Assembly (NCBI RefSeq): GCF_020524585.1
Contig: NZ_JAIVLK010000006.1
Coordinates: forward strand, 306,094-370,093
Direction: 5' to 3'
Length of the DNA: 64,000 nt
From: Celeribacter naphthalenivorans
GTDB taxonomy: Bacteria; Pseudomonadota; Alphaproteobacteria; Rhodobacterales; Rhodobacteraceae
A program made the position numbers and the translations under genes. The stretch's first letter is position 1, and every line of letters starts with the position of its first letter. The notes under the pieces were generated by a model. It saw only the letters and a program-made list of their open reading frames with translations. It made no database searches and was not told the DNA's origin. Below are positions 26,103 through 35,434 of this stretch, one piece after another.

Positions 26103-26980
26103 CGCAGCACCTCCAGCGTGTAGAGCACCAGAGCCGTCCAGATCAGCGGCATGGCAATGGCATGCCAATGGGTGAAGGGTTCGGAAAAGATAAAGACGGC
26201 GATCAGGAATTGGATCGTCGAATTGATATATTGCCCCATGCCGACGATGTTGAGCGGCAGGCGACGCGCGGCGGCGGCGAAAAAGATCAACGGCACGCCG
26301 GTCACGACACCCGAGGCGATCAACATGAGCGACATGTACCACGACGCACCGAAATTGCCGGCCGCCTGTGTCTCTGTGCCGCCCCAACCGTAGAGGTGAA
26401 TGCCGACAAGCCCGATCAACGCCAGTGGCACGAGGAACACCACCTCGGCCGCAACAGACAGAAACGGCCCCGCCACGAGGGTCTTTTTGATCGCGCCATA
26501 GATGGAAAAGGTCACCGCCAGCGTGAGCGCAATCCACGGCAGGCTGCCGATCCCGATGCCAAGTACCAGAACCGCGACCACGGCCAGCAAGATCGCGACA
26601 TATTGCAGCCCGTAGAGACGTTCCTTGAACACCACGACGCCCACCAGCGTGGCAACCAGCGGAAAGACATAATATCCGAAAGCCGCCTCCAAGGCCTGCC
26701 CGGACTGCACGGAATAGATGAACAACCCCCAGTTGATCGAAATGAACAGCGCCGCAAAGATCACCTTGCGCTGTTGTGGGCCACTGATCAGACGCCAAAA
26801 CTCGCCCAGTCGGCCGTTCATCACGATCCAGATGCCGAAGAGAACGAAGGTCCATATCGTCCGATGCGCCAGAATCTCTGTCGCCGGAACCATGGCCATC
26901 ACTTTGTAATAGAGCGGCGAGATGCCCCAGAGGGACTGCGCGAGAAGGAGCGCGACCCAGCCTTTTTGTGTCTCAGTCAT
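26030..26980 (-). CDS. rarD: RarD-like EamA family permease
   Basis: A 316-residue protein with ten hydrophobic helices and the RarD signature GWVALLLAQSLWGISPLYYK at the N-terminus. Motifs NWGLFIYSV and GYYVFPLVATLVGVVVFKERL are typical of the family, which carries small metabolites across the inner membrane; the substrate is unknown (RarD is named for chloramphenicol sensitivity). The start MTETQ at 26980 is used since it directly precedes the first helix. Its 3' end overlaps the LOG gene. Confidence 0.9.
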   Translation of the reverse strand: MTETQKGWVALLLAQSLWGISPLYYKVMAMVPATEILAHRTIWTFVLFGIWIVMNGRLGEFWRLISGPQQRKVIFAALFISINWGLFIYSVQSGQALEAAFGYYVFPLVATLVGVVVFKERLYGLQYVAILLAVVAVLVLGIGIGSLPWIALTLAVTFSIYGAIKKTLVAGPFLSVAAEVVFLVPLALIGLVGIHLYGWGGTETQAAGNFGASWYMSLMLIASGVVTGVPLIFFAAAARRLPLNIVGMGQYINSTIQFLIAVFIFSEPFTHWHAIAMPLIWTALVLYTLEVLRQDRSARRARKAATNASTVSTVSK

Positions 26981-27134
26981 TGGCGGACAAAGCGCCTTTC
27001 GCGGGCGGTTTGCAAGGAACAAAAATGCACAAGACGTCTGATGTCTTACGCCCGCATTGCACAGGCCAAAGCGTTTTTCTTTTGATCTGTGGCAGAAAGA
27101 AACGCAGCGCGACATAAACCTTGTGTGAAACGCT

Positions 27135-27755
27135 TTAGCCGCCGATTGCCTCCGTCACGAAGGCCTCAAAGGGGTCCGCACCCGGCGCATGAGGCAGATA
27201 CGTCGCATATGTCTTCGGAGGGGCCTCCCCGGTCACATCGAGACAGAGAGACCGTGCCAAAGCGGGCGGCATAAAATCCTCATCAAAGCTGTCCTCGAAC
27301 TGATCCTCAGGCGTTTCTGCCAAAGAATTGCGACCGTAAATCTCGATATATCCCATGGCCAAAAGCCGGATCAGCTCAAAAGCGCTCTCTGCCAAAGTCA
27401 GGCATTCGCCCTCATCGCCTAAGAACACGTAGCGCTGAGGTTGGCCCTCCCCCTGCCAGAGCGCGATATAGGACCCGGTGCTCGAGGCGTGCAGAAAGGG
27501 AATGATCCGATCTTCATAGCCGCCCTCCCCGAACCAATGCCGCACGAGATCGGGCGGCTGGCAGAAATAGACATCGCTCGTCAGACCCTCGGGCCGCGTC
27601 GGGTCTTCGATCGTGACGATGGTCTCGCCGCCGATATGGACATGCCCGGCCGCACCAAGACCGTCCATGAAACGCAGCACTAAAGGATCGAAGGCGACAC
27701 CAGCCGCCTCAAACCGCGCCAGAAAGGCCGTGCGAAACGCCGCATAGGTCGCCAT
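27135..27755 (-). CDS. Hypothetical protein, SMI1/KNR4-like pattern
   Basis: A 206-residue acidic cytoplasmic protein. Segments such as YIALWQGEGQPQRYVFLGDEGECLTLAESAFELIRLLAMGY (cited here only as positions about 105-145) resemble the end of SMI1/KNR4 (SUKH) domains, where a phrase on visible glycine and an immunity-type fold are common, but the match is weak. The start MATYAAF at 27755 directly follows the amidohydrolase stop; a longer start overlaps that gene. It may be co-transcribed with the amidohydrolase and phosphoesterase. Confidence 0.65.
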   Translation of the reverse strand: MATYAAFRTAFLARFEAAGVAFDPLVLRFMDGLGAAGHVHIGGETIVTIEDPTRPEGLTSDVYFCQPPDLVRHWFGEGGYEDRIIPFLHASSTGSYIALWQGEGQPQRYVFLGDEGECLTLAESAFELIRLLAMGYIEIYGRNSLAETPEDQFEDSFDEDFMPPALARSLCLDVTGEAPPKTYATYLPHAPGADPFEAFVTEAIGG

Positions 27756-27760
27756 GTCGG

Positions 27761-28924
27761 TCACATCATATCTCCCTGGCAAAAAGCCTCTATCGCGTTC
27801 AGGAAAATCTCCGCCCCCAAAGGTATAAGCGCATCGGGAAAGTCGAAATCCGGGTTGTGCAAGTCTGGTTGATCCTCGCCCGACCCCAAAAACAGCATCG
27901 CCGCCGGGATTTCCGTGCCGAAAAGGCCGAAATCCTCGGACGGACGCATCGGGATTGCGCCCTCGACACGCGGCAGGCCTTTCACCGCCTCTTCCAACAG
28001 AGCCGTCGCCTCGGGCGCATTGACCGAATGGCTGAAAGCGTCGTGGATGGTGATGTCTGGCGTAAAGGCGGCGGCGGAGGTCTCGATCAGCGCGCGGGCC
28101 TCGGCCTCGAGCGCTGACATTTCACTGTTCAACAATGTGCGCAGCGTCACTTGCAACTCCGCCTCGCCGGGGCTGATGCCAAAAGACGGCACGCCGAGCC
28201 GCGCGTGGGTGACGGTGCAAAGCCGAAAGCCCGGGTCTTCGGTCGGCAGGTCCCGCGACAGGGCCCCGAGCGCGGGGATCAGTTCCGACAGCACAAGACC
28301 GGGAGAGCGGCCATTTTCGGGCCGCGCGGCGTGAGAGGTCTGGCCGGTGAAACGGATATGTAGCCCGCGCGAGGCGCAGGCCACCGGCCCCTCTTGCAAG
28401 GCCACAGACCCCAGAGGCAGCTTTGGCAGATTGTGCAAAGAGATCGCCAGATCGGGGGTGAGCGCGGTAAATTTCGGATCGGCCATCACGGCCCGCGCGC
28501 CCTGCCCGGTCTCTTCGGCAGGCTGGAACACCAAAACCACGCGGCAGGCGGGCGCCTGTTGTGCCAGCACGCAAGCCACCGCGTAAAGCGTCGCCATATG
28601 GCCGTCATGACCGCAAAGATGCCCGACGCCCTCATTTTGGGACCGATACGCGGGACCAAAGTCCTCAACGATGGGCAAAGCGTCCAGCTCCGCCCGGATC
28701 ATCAGAGTTTTCGTGCCCGCGCCAAAGACGGCGGCGACGCCCGTGCCGCCAAGGCCCTCGATCACCTCTGCGCCCAGATCGCGCATGCGCTGGGCAATAC
28801 GTTTGGCGGTCTCATGCTCCGCGCCGGAGACTTCGGGACAGCGGTGCAGCTCATGGCGCAACGCCACGGCCTCGGCGCGCATCTCGGGAGTGAGGGTCCA
28901 GGCCTTGGGGAGAGGATGTGTCAT
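27761..28924 (-). CDS. M20 family amidohydrolase
   Basis: A 387-residue metallopeptidase-fold enzyme of the hippurate/N-acyl amino acid hydrolase type. Metal ligands sit in HLCGHDGHMAT (about residues 102-112) and FQPAEETGQGARAV, with a C-terminal MRPSEDFGLFG segment. It should remove an acyl group from an N-acylated amino acid in the cytoplasm. Its ATG overlaps the stop of the phosphoesterase gene (ATGA), indicating one transcript. Confidence 0.93.
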   Translation of the reverse strand: MTHPLPKAWTLTPEMRAEAVALRHELHRCPEVSGAEHETAKRIAQRMRDLGAEVIEGLGGTGVAAVFGAGTKTLMIRAELDALPIVEDFGPAYRSQNEGVGHLCGHDGHMATLYAVACVLAQQAPACRVVLVFQPAEETGQGARAVMADPKFTALTPDLAISLHNLPKLPLGSVALQEGPVACASRGLHIRFTGQTSHAARPENGRSPGLVLSELIPALGALSRDLPTEDPGFRLCTVTHARLGVPSFGISPGEAELQVTLRTLLNSEMSALEAEARALIETSAAAFTPDITIHDAFSHSVNAPEATALLEEAVKGLPRVEGAIPMRPSEDFGLFGTEIPAAMLFLGSGEDQPDLHNPDFDFPDALIPLGAEIFLNAIEAFCQGDMM

Positions 28925-29826
28925 GATGTGGTCTCCGGAGCATTCCCCGGCGCACAGAGCGTCACCACCGTAATCTCAGGCGGCATATTGATCCGCACCG
29001 GATATTCGGAACAGCCGATGCCGCCGGAGATGATCAACACGCGCCCCTCCGCCTCATAGCGCCCATAGGAATACGTCTCATTTTCCGCCGCCATGATGAC
29101 CGGAGAGCGGCTGCCGATGCGAATTTGCCCGCCGTGGGTGTGGCCCGAGAGGGTGAGGATGCATTGCGCGGGCACGTTGGGAAAGAGGTCAGGCTCGTGC
29201 GCCAAAAGGATCACAGGCGCCTCCGAGGTGACCTCGCGCATGGCGGCCTCCAAATCGTCGAAGCCCTCACCGTCGGGTCCCTCGTCATAGGGGCGCTGAT
29301 CGCCCAGACCGACGAGCCAGACCTCGCCGCCCTCATGCACCAATTTCGCCGCCTCATTGTCCAGCAAGGGAATGCCGTGACGGGTCAGCGCCTTTTGCGC
29401 TTCGCAGGGCACGCGGGTCTTGGCGGCCTCGAAATCCTGCCACCAGTCGTGATTGCCGAGCACGGCAAAACGGCCGTGTGTGCCGCGAAACTCTTTCAAC
29501 GCGCCGATAATGTCGTCTTTGCCCGTCTGCCCCCAGGTCCAGCCATGAGCCGCAGAATAATCCCCCAACAGCACCGCCAAATCCGGCGCCAGACGATTGG
29601 CTTTGCGGGTGATCCGTCTGACCCGCGACAAAGGGATGTAAGGCGCGCCTGCGTGCAGATCGGAAATAATCACGATCCGCATCGGCGCCCGCGCACCCCA
29701 CGCCGGGTGTTCGACACGGTAGCGTTTGACACGCAAACGCCAGGCCGGTTCGATCCAAAACCCGTAAAAAAGGGCCAGGAGCACGACGGCTCCCAGCCCT
29801 AAAAGGATGTAAAATCCCGCAGTCAC
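28921..29826 (-). CDS. Metallophosphoesterase (YaeI/YkuE type)
   Basis: A 301-residue protein with an N-terminal membrane helix (FYILLGLGAVVLLALFYGFW) and a calcineurin-like catalytic domain: IISDLHAG, LLGDY, LGNHDWW and LSGHTHGGQI hold the dinuclear metal ligands. Family members such as YkuE act on extracytoplasmic phosphoesters or UDP-diacylglucosamine. The N-anchor fits a membrane-bound enzyme; the substrate is not known. It is coupled to the amidohydrolase gene. Confidence 0.92.
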   Translation of the reverse strand: MTAGFYILLGLGAVVLLALFYGFWIEPAWRLRVKRYRVEHPAWGARAPMRIVIISDLHAGAPYIPLSRVRRITRKANRLAPDLAVLLGDYSAAHGWTWGQTGKDDIIGALKEFRGTHGRFAVLGNHDWWQDFEAAKTRVPCEAQKALTRHGIPLLDNEAAKLVHEGGEVWLVGLGDQRPYDEGPDGEGFDDLEAAMREVTSEAPVILLAHEPDLFPNVPAQCILTLSGHTHGGQIRIGSRSPVIMAAENETYSYGRYEAEGRVLIISGGIGCSEYPVRINMPPEITVVTLCAPGNAPETTS

Positions 29827-29841
29827 TTAGATCGCACCGGA

Positions 29842-30441
29842 TCACATACGCGATGCGACGTTTTCCCAGTTCACCAGCTTGTCGAGGAAGTTCGACAGGT
29901 AAACCGGGCGCTTGTTGCGGAAGTCGATGTAGTAGGAGTGTTCCCACACGTCACAGCCCAGCAAAGCGGTCTGGCCGAAGCACAGCGGGTTCACGCCGTT
30001 TTCGGTCTTGGTCACTTTGAGCGCGCCATCGGTGTCTTTCACGAGCCAGGCCCAACCGGAGCCGAACTGGCTGGCACCAGCAGCGGAGAACTGTTTCTTG
30101 AACTCTTCGACGGAGCCGAAGGATTCGACGAGGGCTTTCTCAAGCTCACCCGGCATGGCTTTCTCGCCCGGGCCCATCATTTCCCAGAATTGGGTGTGGT
30201 TCCAGTGCTGGGACGCGTTGTTGAAGATGCCGGATTGCGCGACAGCACCTGCGTCATAGGTGCCTTTGATGATCTCTTCGACCGATTTGCCTTCCCACTC
30301 GGTGCCCGCGATCAGCGTGTTGCCGGTCGTGACATAGGCGTTGTGGTGCAGGTCGTGGTGATACTCGAGCGTCTCTTTCGACATGCCGAGATCGGCGAGA
30401 GCGTCGTGAGCATAGGGAAGATCGGGAAGTTCAAAAGCCAT
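29842..30441 (-). CDS. sodB: Superoxide dismutase, Fe/Mn type
   Basis: A 199-residue enzyme that converts superoxide to hydrogen peroxide and oxygen. Metal ligands are in LEYHHDLHHNAYV, the NHTQFW segment and DVWEHSYYIDF. GASQFGSGWAWLV fits the iron-type group, although metal choice cannot be settled from sequence alone. The start MAFELPDLPY at 30441 follows GGAGG; an upstream ATG lies inside that ribosome-binding site. No signal peptide is present, so it is cytoplasmic. Confidence 0.96.
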   Translation of the reverse strand: MAFELPDLPYAHDALADLGMSKETLEYHHDLHHNAYVTTGNTLIAGTEWEGKSVEEIIKGTYDAGAVAQSGIFNNASQHWNHTQFWEMMGPGEKAMPGELEKALVESFGSVEEFKKQFSAAGASQFGSGWAWLVKDTDGALKVTKTENGVNPLCFGQTALLGCDVWEHSYYIDFRNKRPVYLSNFLDKLVNWENVASRM

Positions 30442-30602
30442 TGGGGCCTCCATAAGTCAGCAGTGATGCGTTTCAGGTCTGGGGGTATAGGTGATCCGAT
30501 GGCGGGCTCGGGTCAAGGGCGAAACACTGGAATCGTTCCAGAAAAGCCGAACAGCGGGTGTTCGCCGCTGTCCGCATGTGTGCCCTCCCCCTAGACCACC
30601 GG

Positions 30603-30764
30603 TCAGTTGCCGTCCGGCAAATCGATCTGAATTTCCGGCTCATCGCCAATCGGCGGCACATCCCCGCCGGTAAAAAGATAATAGGCGATCCCCAGCACCA
30701 AGACGAGCATCGCGCCCACCAGAATTCCGAGACCGGTATTGCCACCGCTTTTGTCGCCACTCAT
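30603..30764 (-). CDS. Small single-pass membrane protein (53 aa)
   Basis: The frame starts MSGDKSGGNTGLGILVGAML and has one hydrophobic helix at about residues 11-31, then an acidic tail ending EIQIDLPDGN. An AAGGAGA ribosome-binding site lies 6 bases upstream of the ATG. The Gly-rich start and acidic C-terminus make it look like a genuine small inner-membrane protein. No function is known; it lies upstream of sodB, 162 bp away. Confidence 0.72.
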   Translation of the reverse strand: MSGDKSGGNTGLGILVGAMLVLVLGIAYYLFTGGDVPPIGDEPEIQIDLPDGN

Positions 30765-30938
30765 GACTGTCTCCTTAATGTCAAACCGTTATTTCATGGT
30801 CCCCAAGAGGGACCGATTGAAAACACAACGTAAAATACCGCCAGAGGGTTCCGAGAATGCAGAGAGGAAAATCCAGATCGGAAAATCACGGGCATTTTTC
30901 AACTGTTCGTATGATGAAAGAGGCTTTAGACTGGCGAT

Positions 30939-31388
30939 ATGTTTTGGCTCTGGATTTTATTGGTTTTGGCATTCCCCTTTTTGGGGTGGTGGGCGCATAA
31001 GACATTGCGCCAACTCTCCAGGTCGATTGACCAAGAGGACGATTGGCTGTCCGATCCGCGCCCCAAACAGCCCACCAGACGCACAGCACCCAGCCGTAAA
31101 ATCGTCACGCAAAATCTGCGCGAGGCGCTGTCGCGCATGACGTTTTATGGCACGTTCACCCCCATGCCGATTATGATTTTCAACGTCTTTCGATACGCAA
31201 GACGCAAAGAATGGTGGCAAGATAAAGACCCCCAGCTCAAGGCGAGGACATCGGGGCCATGGGACACACCAGAGACGGGCGACGATAATATTGTCGATAT
31301 TGTCGACATCGATTTCGACATCCGCGACCTCGAGGCGTCTCGAGAAAACCAACAAAAGCCGATGCCCTCTCAACCGCCAAACACATAA
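30939..31388 (+). CDS. Membrane-anchored hypothetical protein (149 aa)
   Basis: The protein begins MFWLWILLVLAFPFLGWW, a single N-terminal membrane anchor, and continues as a basic then acidic hydrophilic region with a repeated DIVDID-type stretch near the end. No family is recognised, and the third codon positions are less GC-rich than in neighbours. The start lacks a strong ribosome-binding site. It could be a lineage-specific gene; the 174 bp before it hold nothing clear. Confidence 0.55.
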   Translation: MFWLWILLVLAFPFLGWWAHKTLRQLSRSIDQEDDWLSDPRPKQPTRRTAPSRKIVTQNLREALSRMTFYGTFTPMPIMIFNVFRYARRKEWWQDKDPQLKARTSGPWDTPETGDDNIVDIVDIDFDIRDLEASRENQQKPMPSQPPNT

Positions 31389-31486
31389 AGGTTGAGACAG
31401 CCGGTCACACCCACGTCATAAGGGGTTTCGCAAAGCCCGTCCGCCGGATACACCTTCCGAACGGAAACTCTTTGACGGACCCTGAC

Positions 31487-32722
31487 ATGACCTTTTGGAT
31501 CATCGCCACTGCCATCGCCATCCTGTCCGCCGCGCCTTTGGCGCTTGCGTTGCTGAGAGCGCGCGGGATCGTGGCCGACAGCGCCTCTGCGGCGGAGATC
31601 GAGATGAAGGTCTACCGCGACCAGCTCAAAGAGGTCGATCGCGATGCCGCCCGCGGCGTGATTTCCGAAGAAGACGCCAAACGTGCCCGTGTCGAGGTCT
31701 CCCGCCGCCTGCTCGAGGCCGACAAAGCGCGTGAAACCAAAGCGAAAACCACCACCGCAGCCCCGATCTGGGCCGCAGGTGCGCTGGGCACCGTCTTGGT
31801 CGTTAGCGGGCTCTGGCTCTACTACGATCTCGGCCAGCCAAAACGTGAAGACCTGCCGCTGTCGTATCGCCTTAAGATGGCCGAAGAAATCCGCGCCAAC
31901 CGCCCGTCTCAGGCCGAGATCGAACAGACCCGCCCCTCATCGCCGCCCATCCAAGAGCCTGACGAGCGGCTCATGACCCTCGTCGGCCAATTGCGCACGG
32001 CGCTGGAAACCCGCCCCGACGATCTTCAGGGCCACATTCTGCTCGCCCGCAACGAGGCCGTGATCGGCAATTACGACCGCGCCTATGCCGCTCAGCAAGA
32101 GGTGATCCGCATCAAAGGCCCAGGCGCCACCGCAGACGATTACGCCGATCTTGCCGACATGATGATCCTCGCCGCCGGGGGCTATGTCTCGCCCGAGGCC
32201 GAAGAAGCCCTGTCCAAAGCCCTGAGCCGCGATCCGCAAAATGGCACGGCGATCTACTATTCCGGCATGATGTTCGCGCAAAACGGCCGTCCCGATATGA
32301 CCTTCAAACTCTGGCGCCCGCTGCTGAATTCCTCGGCCGCCGACGACCCTTGGGTGCCGCCGGTCCGTGCCCAGATCGAAGCCGTCGCCCAGGCCGCAGG
32401 CGTGCGCTACACCCTGCCACCTGCCCCGGCGGCAGACGGCCTGCGCGGCCCAACTCAAGAAGACATCGACGCCACCGCCGAAATGACACCGGAAGAGCGT
32501 CAGGACATGATCCGTGGCATGGTCGATGGCCTGTCCGCGCGTCTCGCCAACGAAGGCGGCTCGCCCGAGGAATGGGGCCGCCTGATCTCGTCGCTCGCCA
32601 TGCTGGGCGACACGGAACGTGCCCGCGCGATCTGGAACGAGGCGCAGGTGATCTTTGGCCCCTCGCCCGAGGCGCTGGCCGTGGTGCGTCAAGGCGCCGA
32701 ACGTGCGGGTCTTGTGGAGTGA
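31487..32722 (+). CDS. ccmI: Cytochrome c maturation protein CcmI
   Basis: A 411-residue protein with two N-terminal membrane helices separated by a leucine-zipper-like cytoplasmic loop ([26 protein letters not shown], about residues 45-70), followed by a periplasmic TPR-containing domain. This is the CcmI arrangement: it passes apocytochrome c to the haem ligation complex CcmFH. The ATG at 31487 directly precedes the first helix; a TTG five codons upstream is not needed. ruvX and a DUF1289 gene follow closely. Confidence 0.9.
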   Translation: MTFWIIATAIAILSAAPLALALLRARGIVADSASAAEIEMKVYRDQLKEVDRDAARGVISEEDAKRARVEVSRRLLEADKARETKAKTTTAAPIWAAGALGTVLVVSGLWLYYDLGQPKREDLPLSYRLKMAEEIRANRPSQAEIEQTRPSSPPIQEPDERLMTLVGQLRTALETRPDDLQGHILLARNEAVIGNYDRAYAAQQEVIRIKGPGATADDYADLADMMILAAGGYVSPEAEEALSKALSRDPQNGTAIYYSGMMFAQNGRPDMTFKLWRPLLNSSAADDPWVPPVRAQIEAVAQAAGVRYTLPPAPAADGLRGPTQEDIDATAEMTPEERQDMIRGMVDGLSARLANEGGSPEEWGRLISSLAMLGDTERARAIWNEAQVIFGPSPEALAVVRQGAERAGLVE

Positions 32723-32732
32723 GGACAGACGA

Positions 32733-33206
32733 ATGAGCGCCCTGATCACCGATGACATCGCAGAATTTAACGCCTCCCTGCCGCCGATGAGCGCCTTGGC
32801 CGGGCTGGACTTTGGCGACAAAACCATTGGCGTTGCGATCTCCGACCGGCTGCGCTCGGTCGCAACGCCCACGGAGACAATCCGGCGCAAGAAATTCACC
32901 CTAGACGCTGAGGCTTTGCTGAAACTCCTGACCGCACGCGAGGTCTCAGGCATCGTCTTGGGCCTGCCCCGCAACATGGATGGCTCCGAAGGCCCGCGGT
33001 GCCAGAAAACCCGCGCTTTCGCCCGCAATCTGGGCCAGTTGACCGATCTGCCGATCACCTTCTGGGACGAACGCCTGTCCTCCGTGGCCGCCGACCGCGC
33101 CATGCTGGAGGCCGACATGTCCCGCGCCAAACGCGCCGACAAGATCGATCAGGTCGCCGCTGGCGTGATCCTGCAAGGCGCATTGGACCGCTTGAGGAAC
33201 CTGTAA
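32733..33206 (+). CDS. ruvX: Putative Holliday junction resolvase / pre-16S rRNA nuclease YqgF
   Basis: A 157-residue RNase H-fold nuclease. [17 protein letters not shown] carries the first catalytic Asp near residue 26, [15 protein letters not shown] follows, and TFWDERLSS plus the terminal Asp in [12 protein letters not shown] complete the active site. The E. coli homologue processes the 5' end of 16S rRNA; a Holliday junction role has also been proposed. It starts 10 bp after ccmI and its stop overlaps the next start. Confidence 0.93.
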   Translation: MSALITDDIAEFNASLPPMSALAGLDFGDKTIGVAISDRLRSVATPTETIRRKKFTLDAEALLKLLTAREVSGIVLGLPRNMDGSEGPRCQKTRAFARNLGQLTDLPITFWDERLSSVAADRAMLEADMSRAKRADKIDQVAAGVILQGALDRLRNL

Positions 33207-33400
33207 TGGCCTCAGCGCGTCAAAAGATCGAAAGCCCCTGCACAGATGTGTGTAAAATCGACCCGGACACCCGGCTCTGTCTGGGCTGCGCGCGCTCGAT
33301 CGACGAAATCTCAGCCTGGTCACGGATGACAGCGGAGGCACGTCGCGTGATCATGGCCGAACTGCCGCACCGCGCGGCACAGCTCAAACATCAAAGGTGA
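33206..33400 (+). CDS. DUF1289 family small protein
   Basis: A 64-residue protein with four conserved cysteines (SPCTDVCKID ... LCLGCARSIDE), the hallmark of DUF1289, likely a small iron-sulfur or zinc site. Its function is not known. The ATG overlaps the last base of the ruvX stop (TAATG), so it is the end of the ccmI-ruvX row. Confidence 0.9.
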   Translation: MASARQKIESPCTDVCKIDPDTRLCLGCARSIDEISAWSRMTAEARRVIMAELPHRAAQLKHQR

Positions 33401-33449
33401 GTATTTTTGCAGCAAAGGAGACGGCGTTTCCTTTGTGCGTCAAATACTC
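33399..33449. terminator. Bidirectional terminator-like inverted repeat
   Basis: GAGTATTTTTGCAGCAAAGGA at the end of the DUF1289 gene (cited as 33399-33419) pairs imperfectly with TCCTTTGTGCGTCAAATACTC at 33429-33449. The stem has runs of T and A at its base, and it lies between two convergent genes, so it could stop transcription from both sides. Confidence 0.5.
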
Positions 33450-33457
33450 AATCCTCC

Positions 33458-34279
33458 TTACCCCATCACAGCCTTGCGCAGCATATTGAGCGCGACAAGG
33501 ATCAGAAAGCCACCAAACACGCGTTTCAGCGGTTTCGGGTCCATGGCATGGGCGATCTTCGCGCCCAAAGGCGCGGTGATCAGCGTCATGCAAATCACCA
33601 AGAGGAAGGCCGCGATATTGACGGCACCGACGGTAAAGGGCGGTGTCACCTCGGCAGGGAGATTGACGAAGAGAAATCCGATCACCGACGGGATGGCGAT
33701 GATCGCGCCAAAGCCTGCGGCAGTCGCGACAGCGCGATGGATCGGCACACCGTAAAGCGTCATCGTCGGCACCCCGAAAGAGCCGCCGCCAATGCCCATC
33801 AGCACCGAAAGAAAACCAATAAGCGGCGAGATGATCGCCCGCATGAGACCTTTCGGCATCTCAGAGCCCAGCCGCCAGGCGGAATTGCCGAAGGCCATGT
33901 AAAGCCCGATGAAAATCGCGACCCCGCCAAAAATCATCTGAAGCGTCGCCGAGCGCAGGCTTGAGGCGACGAGCACACCGATCACGGCACCCACGACAAT
34001 CCCTGGCGCAAAGCTTTTCAGGATCGGCCACTCCACCGCGCCCTTTTTGTGGTGCGACAGGGCCGAGCGGATCGAGGTCACGATGATGGTCGCCAAGGAG
34101 GTGGCGAGACAGATTTGCATGAGCTGCGGACTGTCGTACCCCAGCCCCGCAAAGGCGTAGTAGAAGGCGGGCACGAGAACGATGCCGCCTCCGACGCCCA
34201 AAAGACCGGCCAGAATGCCCGCGAAGGCGCCGATGACGGCGATCAGGGCGGCGAAGGGGAGAAGTGTCGAAATATCCAT
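33458..34279 (-). CDS. TauE/SafE family sulfite exporter-like permease
   Basis: A 273-residue protein of about eight hydrophobic helices. GILAGLLGVGGGIVLVP in the first half and LMGIGGGSFGVPTMTLYG in the second are the duplicated TauE/SafE motif. Members export sulfite, sulfoacetate or other organic anions; the substrate here is undetermined. The start MDISTLLP at 34279 is used because a TTG further upstream adds nothing hydrophobic. It lies between convergent DUF1289 and acuI. Confidence 0.9.
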   Translation of the reverse strand: MDISTLLPFAALIAVIGAFAGILAGLLGVGGGIVLVPAFYYAFAGLGYDSPQLMQICLATSLATIIVTSIRSALSHHKKGAVEWPILKSFAPGIVVGAVIGVLVASSLRSATLQMIFGGVAIFIGLYMAFGNSAWRLGSEMPKGLMRAIISPLIGFLSVLMGIGGGSFGVPTMTLYGVPIHRAVATAAGFGAIIAIPSVIGFLFVNLPAEVTPPFTVGAVNIAAFLLVICMTLITAPLGAKIAHAMDPKPLKRVFGGFLILVALNMLRKAVMG

Positions 34280-34361
34280 GACGCAAAGCGTTAACGGCAA
34301 AACGCGCCCTTGAGAAGAGTGAGAAGAGCGCGTTTTTGGATGGTGTCGCCTGCACTTATGC

Positions 34362-35345
34362 TCAAACTTCGACCACGACCCGGCCTTTCACCCCGCCTTT
34401 GAGGATCGCAGCGCCAAGTGCGGGCAGCTCTTCGAGCGTGGCGGGTTGCACCATCTCTTCGAGTTTCTCCATCGGCAGGTCCGTGGCGATGCGCTTCCAA
34501 CAGCGCAGACGGTTCTCTTTCGGCTGCATCACGGAATCGATGCCCAAAAGGTTTACACCGCGCAGCAGGAACGGGATCACGGAAGCCGGAAGGTCGGCGC
34601 CGCCTGCAAGTCCGATCGCGGCGACAGTGCCGCCGTATTTCATTTGCCCAAGCACCCGCGCCAACATTGATCCCCCAACAGCGTCGATACACCCCGCCCA
34701 AGTCTCAGATTCGAGCGGGCGTTTGACGGTCTCGCTGATATCGTCCCGCGCGACGATCTGTGTGGCGCCAAGCGATTTGAGATAGTCGGCACCCTCGGGA
34801 CGCCCGGTGACGGCGGCGACCTCATAGCCCAGATGCGCCAGAATGGCCGTGGCGACCGAGCCGACACCGCCCGACGCCCCTGTGACCAAGACCGGACCTT
34901 TCTCGGGGGACAGACCGTGATCTTCCAGCGCCATCACCGCCAGCATCGCCGTGAACCCTGCCGTGCCGACCGCCATGGCCTGACGCGTCGAGAGACCGTC
35001 GGGCAGCGGCACGAGCCAGTCGGATTTGACGCGGGCCTTTTCGGCATAGCCGCCCCAACGCACCTCGCCCACGCGCCAACCGGTGAGCACCACCTTGTCG
35101 CCGGGTTTGAAATCAGCACTCTCAGAAGCCTCCACCGTGCCCGCAAAATCGATGCCCGGCACATGGGGATAGTTGCGCACAAGTCCGCCGCCTTTTGGCG
35201 AAAGGCACAGCCCGTCTTTGTAATTCAGCGTGGAATACTCCACCCTCACCAAAACATCGCCCTCAGGCAAATCGGATTCGGCAATGTCTTTGATCTGCGG
35301 TTCCGCCAGACCGGTGTCATTCTGTTCCATGATCAGGGCGCGCAT
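34362..35345 (-). CDS. acuI: Acryloyl-CoA reductase AcuI (MDR family)
   Basis: A 327-residue NADPH-dependent medium-chain reductase of the YhdH/AcuI subgroup: YSTLNYKDGLCL, HVPGIDFAGTVE and VTGASGGVGSVATAILAHLGY (cofactor loop near residue 150) are diagnostic, with no zinc ligands. AcuI turns acryloyl-CoA into propionyl-CoA and so removes a toxic product of DMSP or 3-hydroxypropionate metabolism. It is divergent from a GntR regulator with two matching operator sites between them. No DMSP lyase gene is in the window. Confidence 0.9.
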   Translation of the reverse strand: MRALIMEQNDTGLAEPQIKDIAESDLPEGDVLVRVEYSTLNYKDGLCLSPKGGGLVRNYPHVPGIDFAGTVEASESADFKPGDKVVLTGWRVGEVRWGGYAEKARVKSDWLVPLPDGLSTRQAMAVGTAGFTAMLAVMALEDHGLSPEKGPVLVTGASGGVGSVATAILAHLGYEVAAVTGRPEGADYLKSLGATQIVARDDISETVKRPLESETWAGCIDAVGGSMLARVLGQMKYGGTVAAIGLAGGADLPASVIPFLLRGVNLLGIDSVMQPKENRLRCWKRIATDLPMEKLEEMVQPATLEELPALGAAILKGGVKGRVVVEV

Positions 35346-35393
35346 GGGGTCCTCCGTCTCAATCTTGCAATTTCTCCAACTTGCCCTCATAAA

Positions 35394-35434
35394 TGTCAGA
35401 CAATTGATCGCACTGGCAAGTCAAATGTCTGACA
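35394..35434. promoter_or_regulatory. Paired GntR-type operators TGTCNGACA
   Basis: TGTCAGACA at 35394-35402 and TGTCTGACA at 35426-35434 are the same imperfect palindrome TGTC-N-GACA in the two orientations, with centres 32 bp apart (three helical turns). The second covers the start codon of the GntR gene and the first lies in the acuI/GntR promoter gap. The spacing and placement indicate autorepression and co-control of acuI. Confidence 0.65.

Noticed and set aside
25380..26855. A 491-codon minus-strand frame across the LOG gene
   Set aside because: It runs antisense through LOG and out of frame with RarD; the LOG motif on the plus strand is clear.
30473..30760. A 95-codon minus-strand frame before sodB
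   Set aside because: It is out of frame with the 53-residue membrane protein that has a proper ribosome-binding site; the longer frame is Cys/Arg-rich and unlike a protein.
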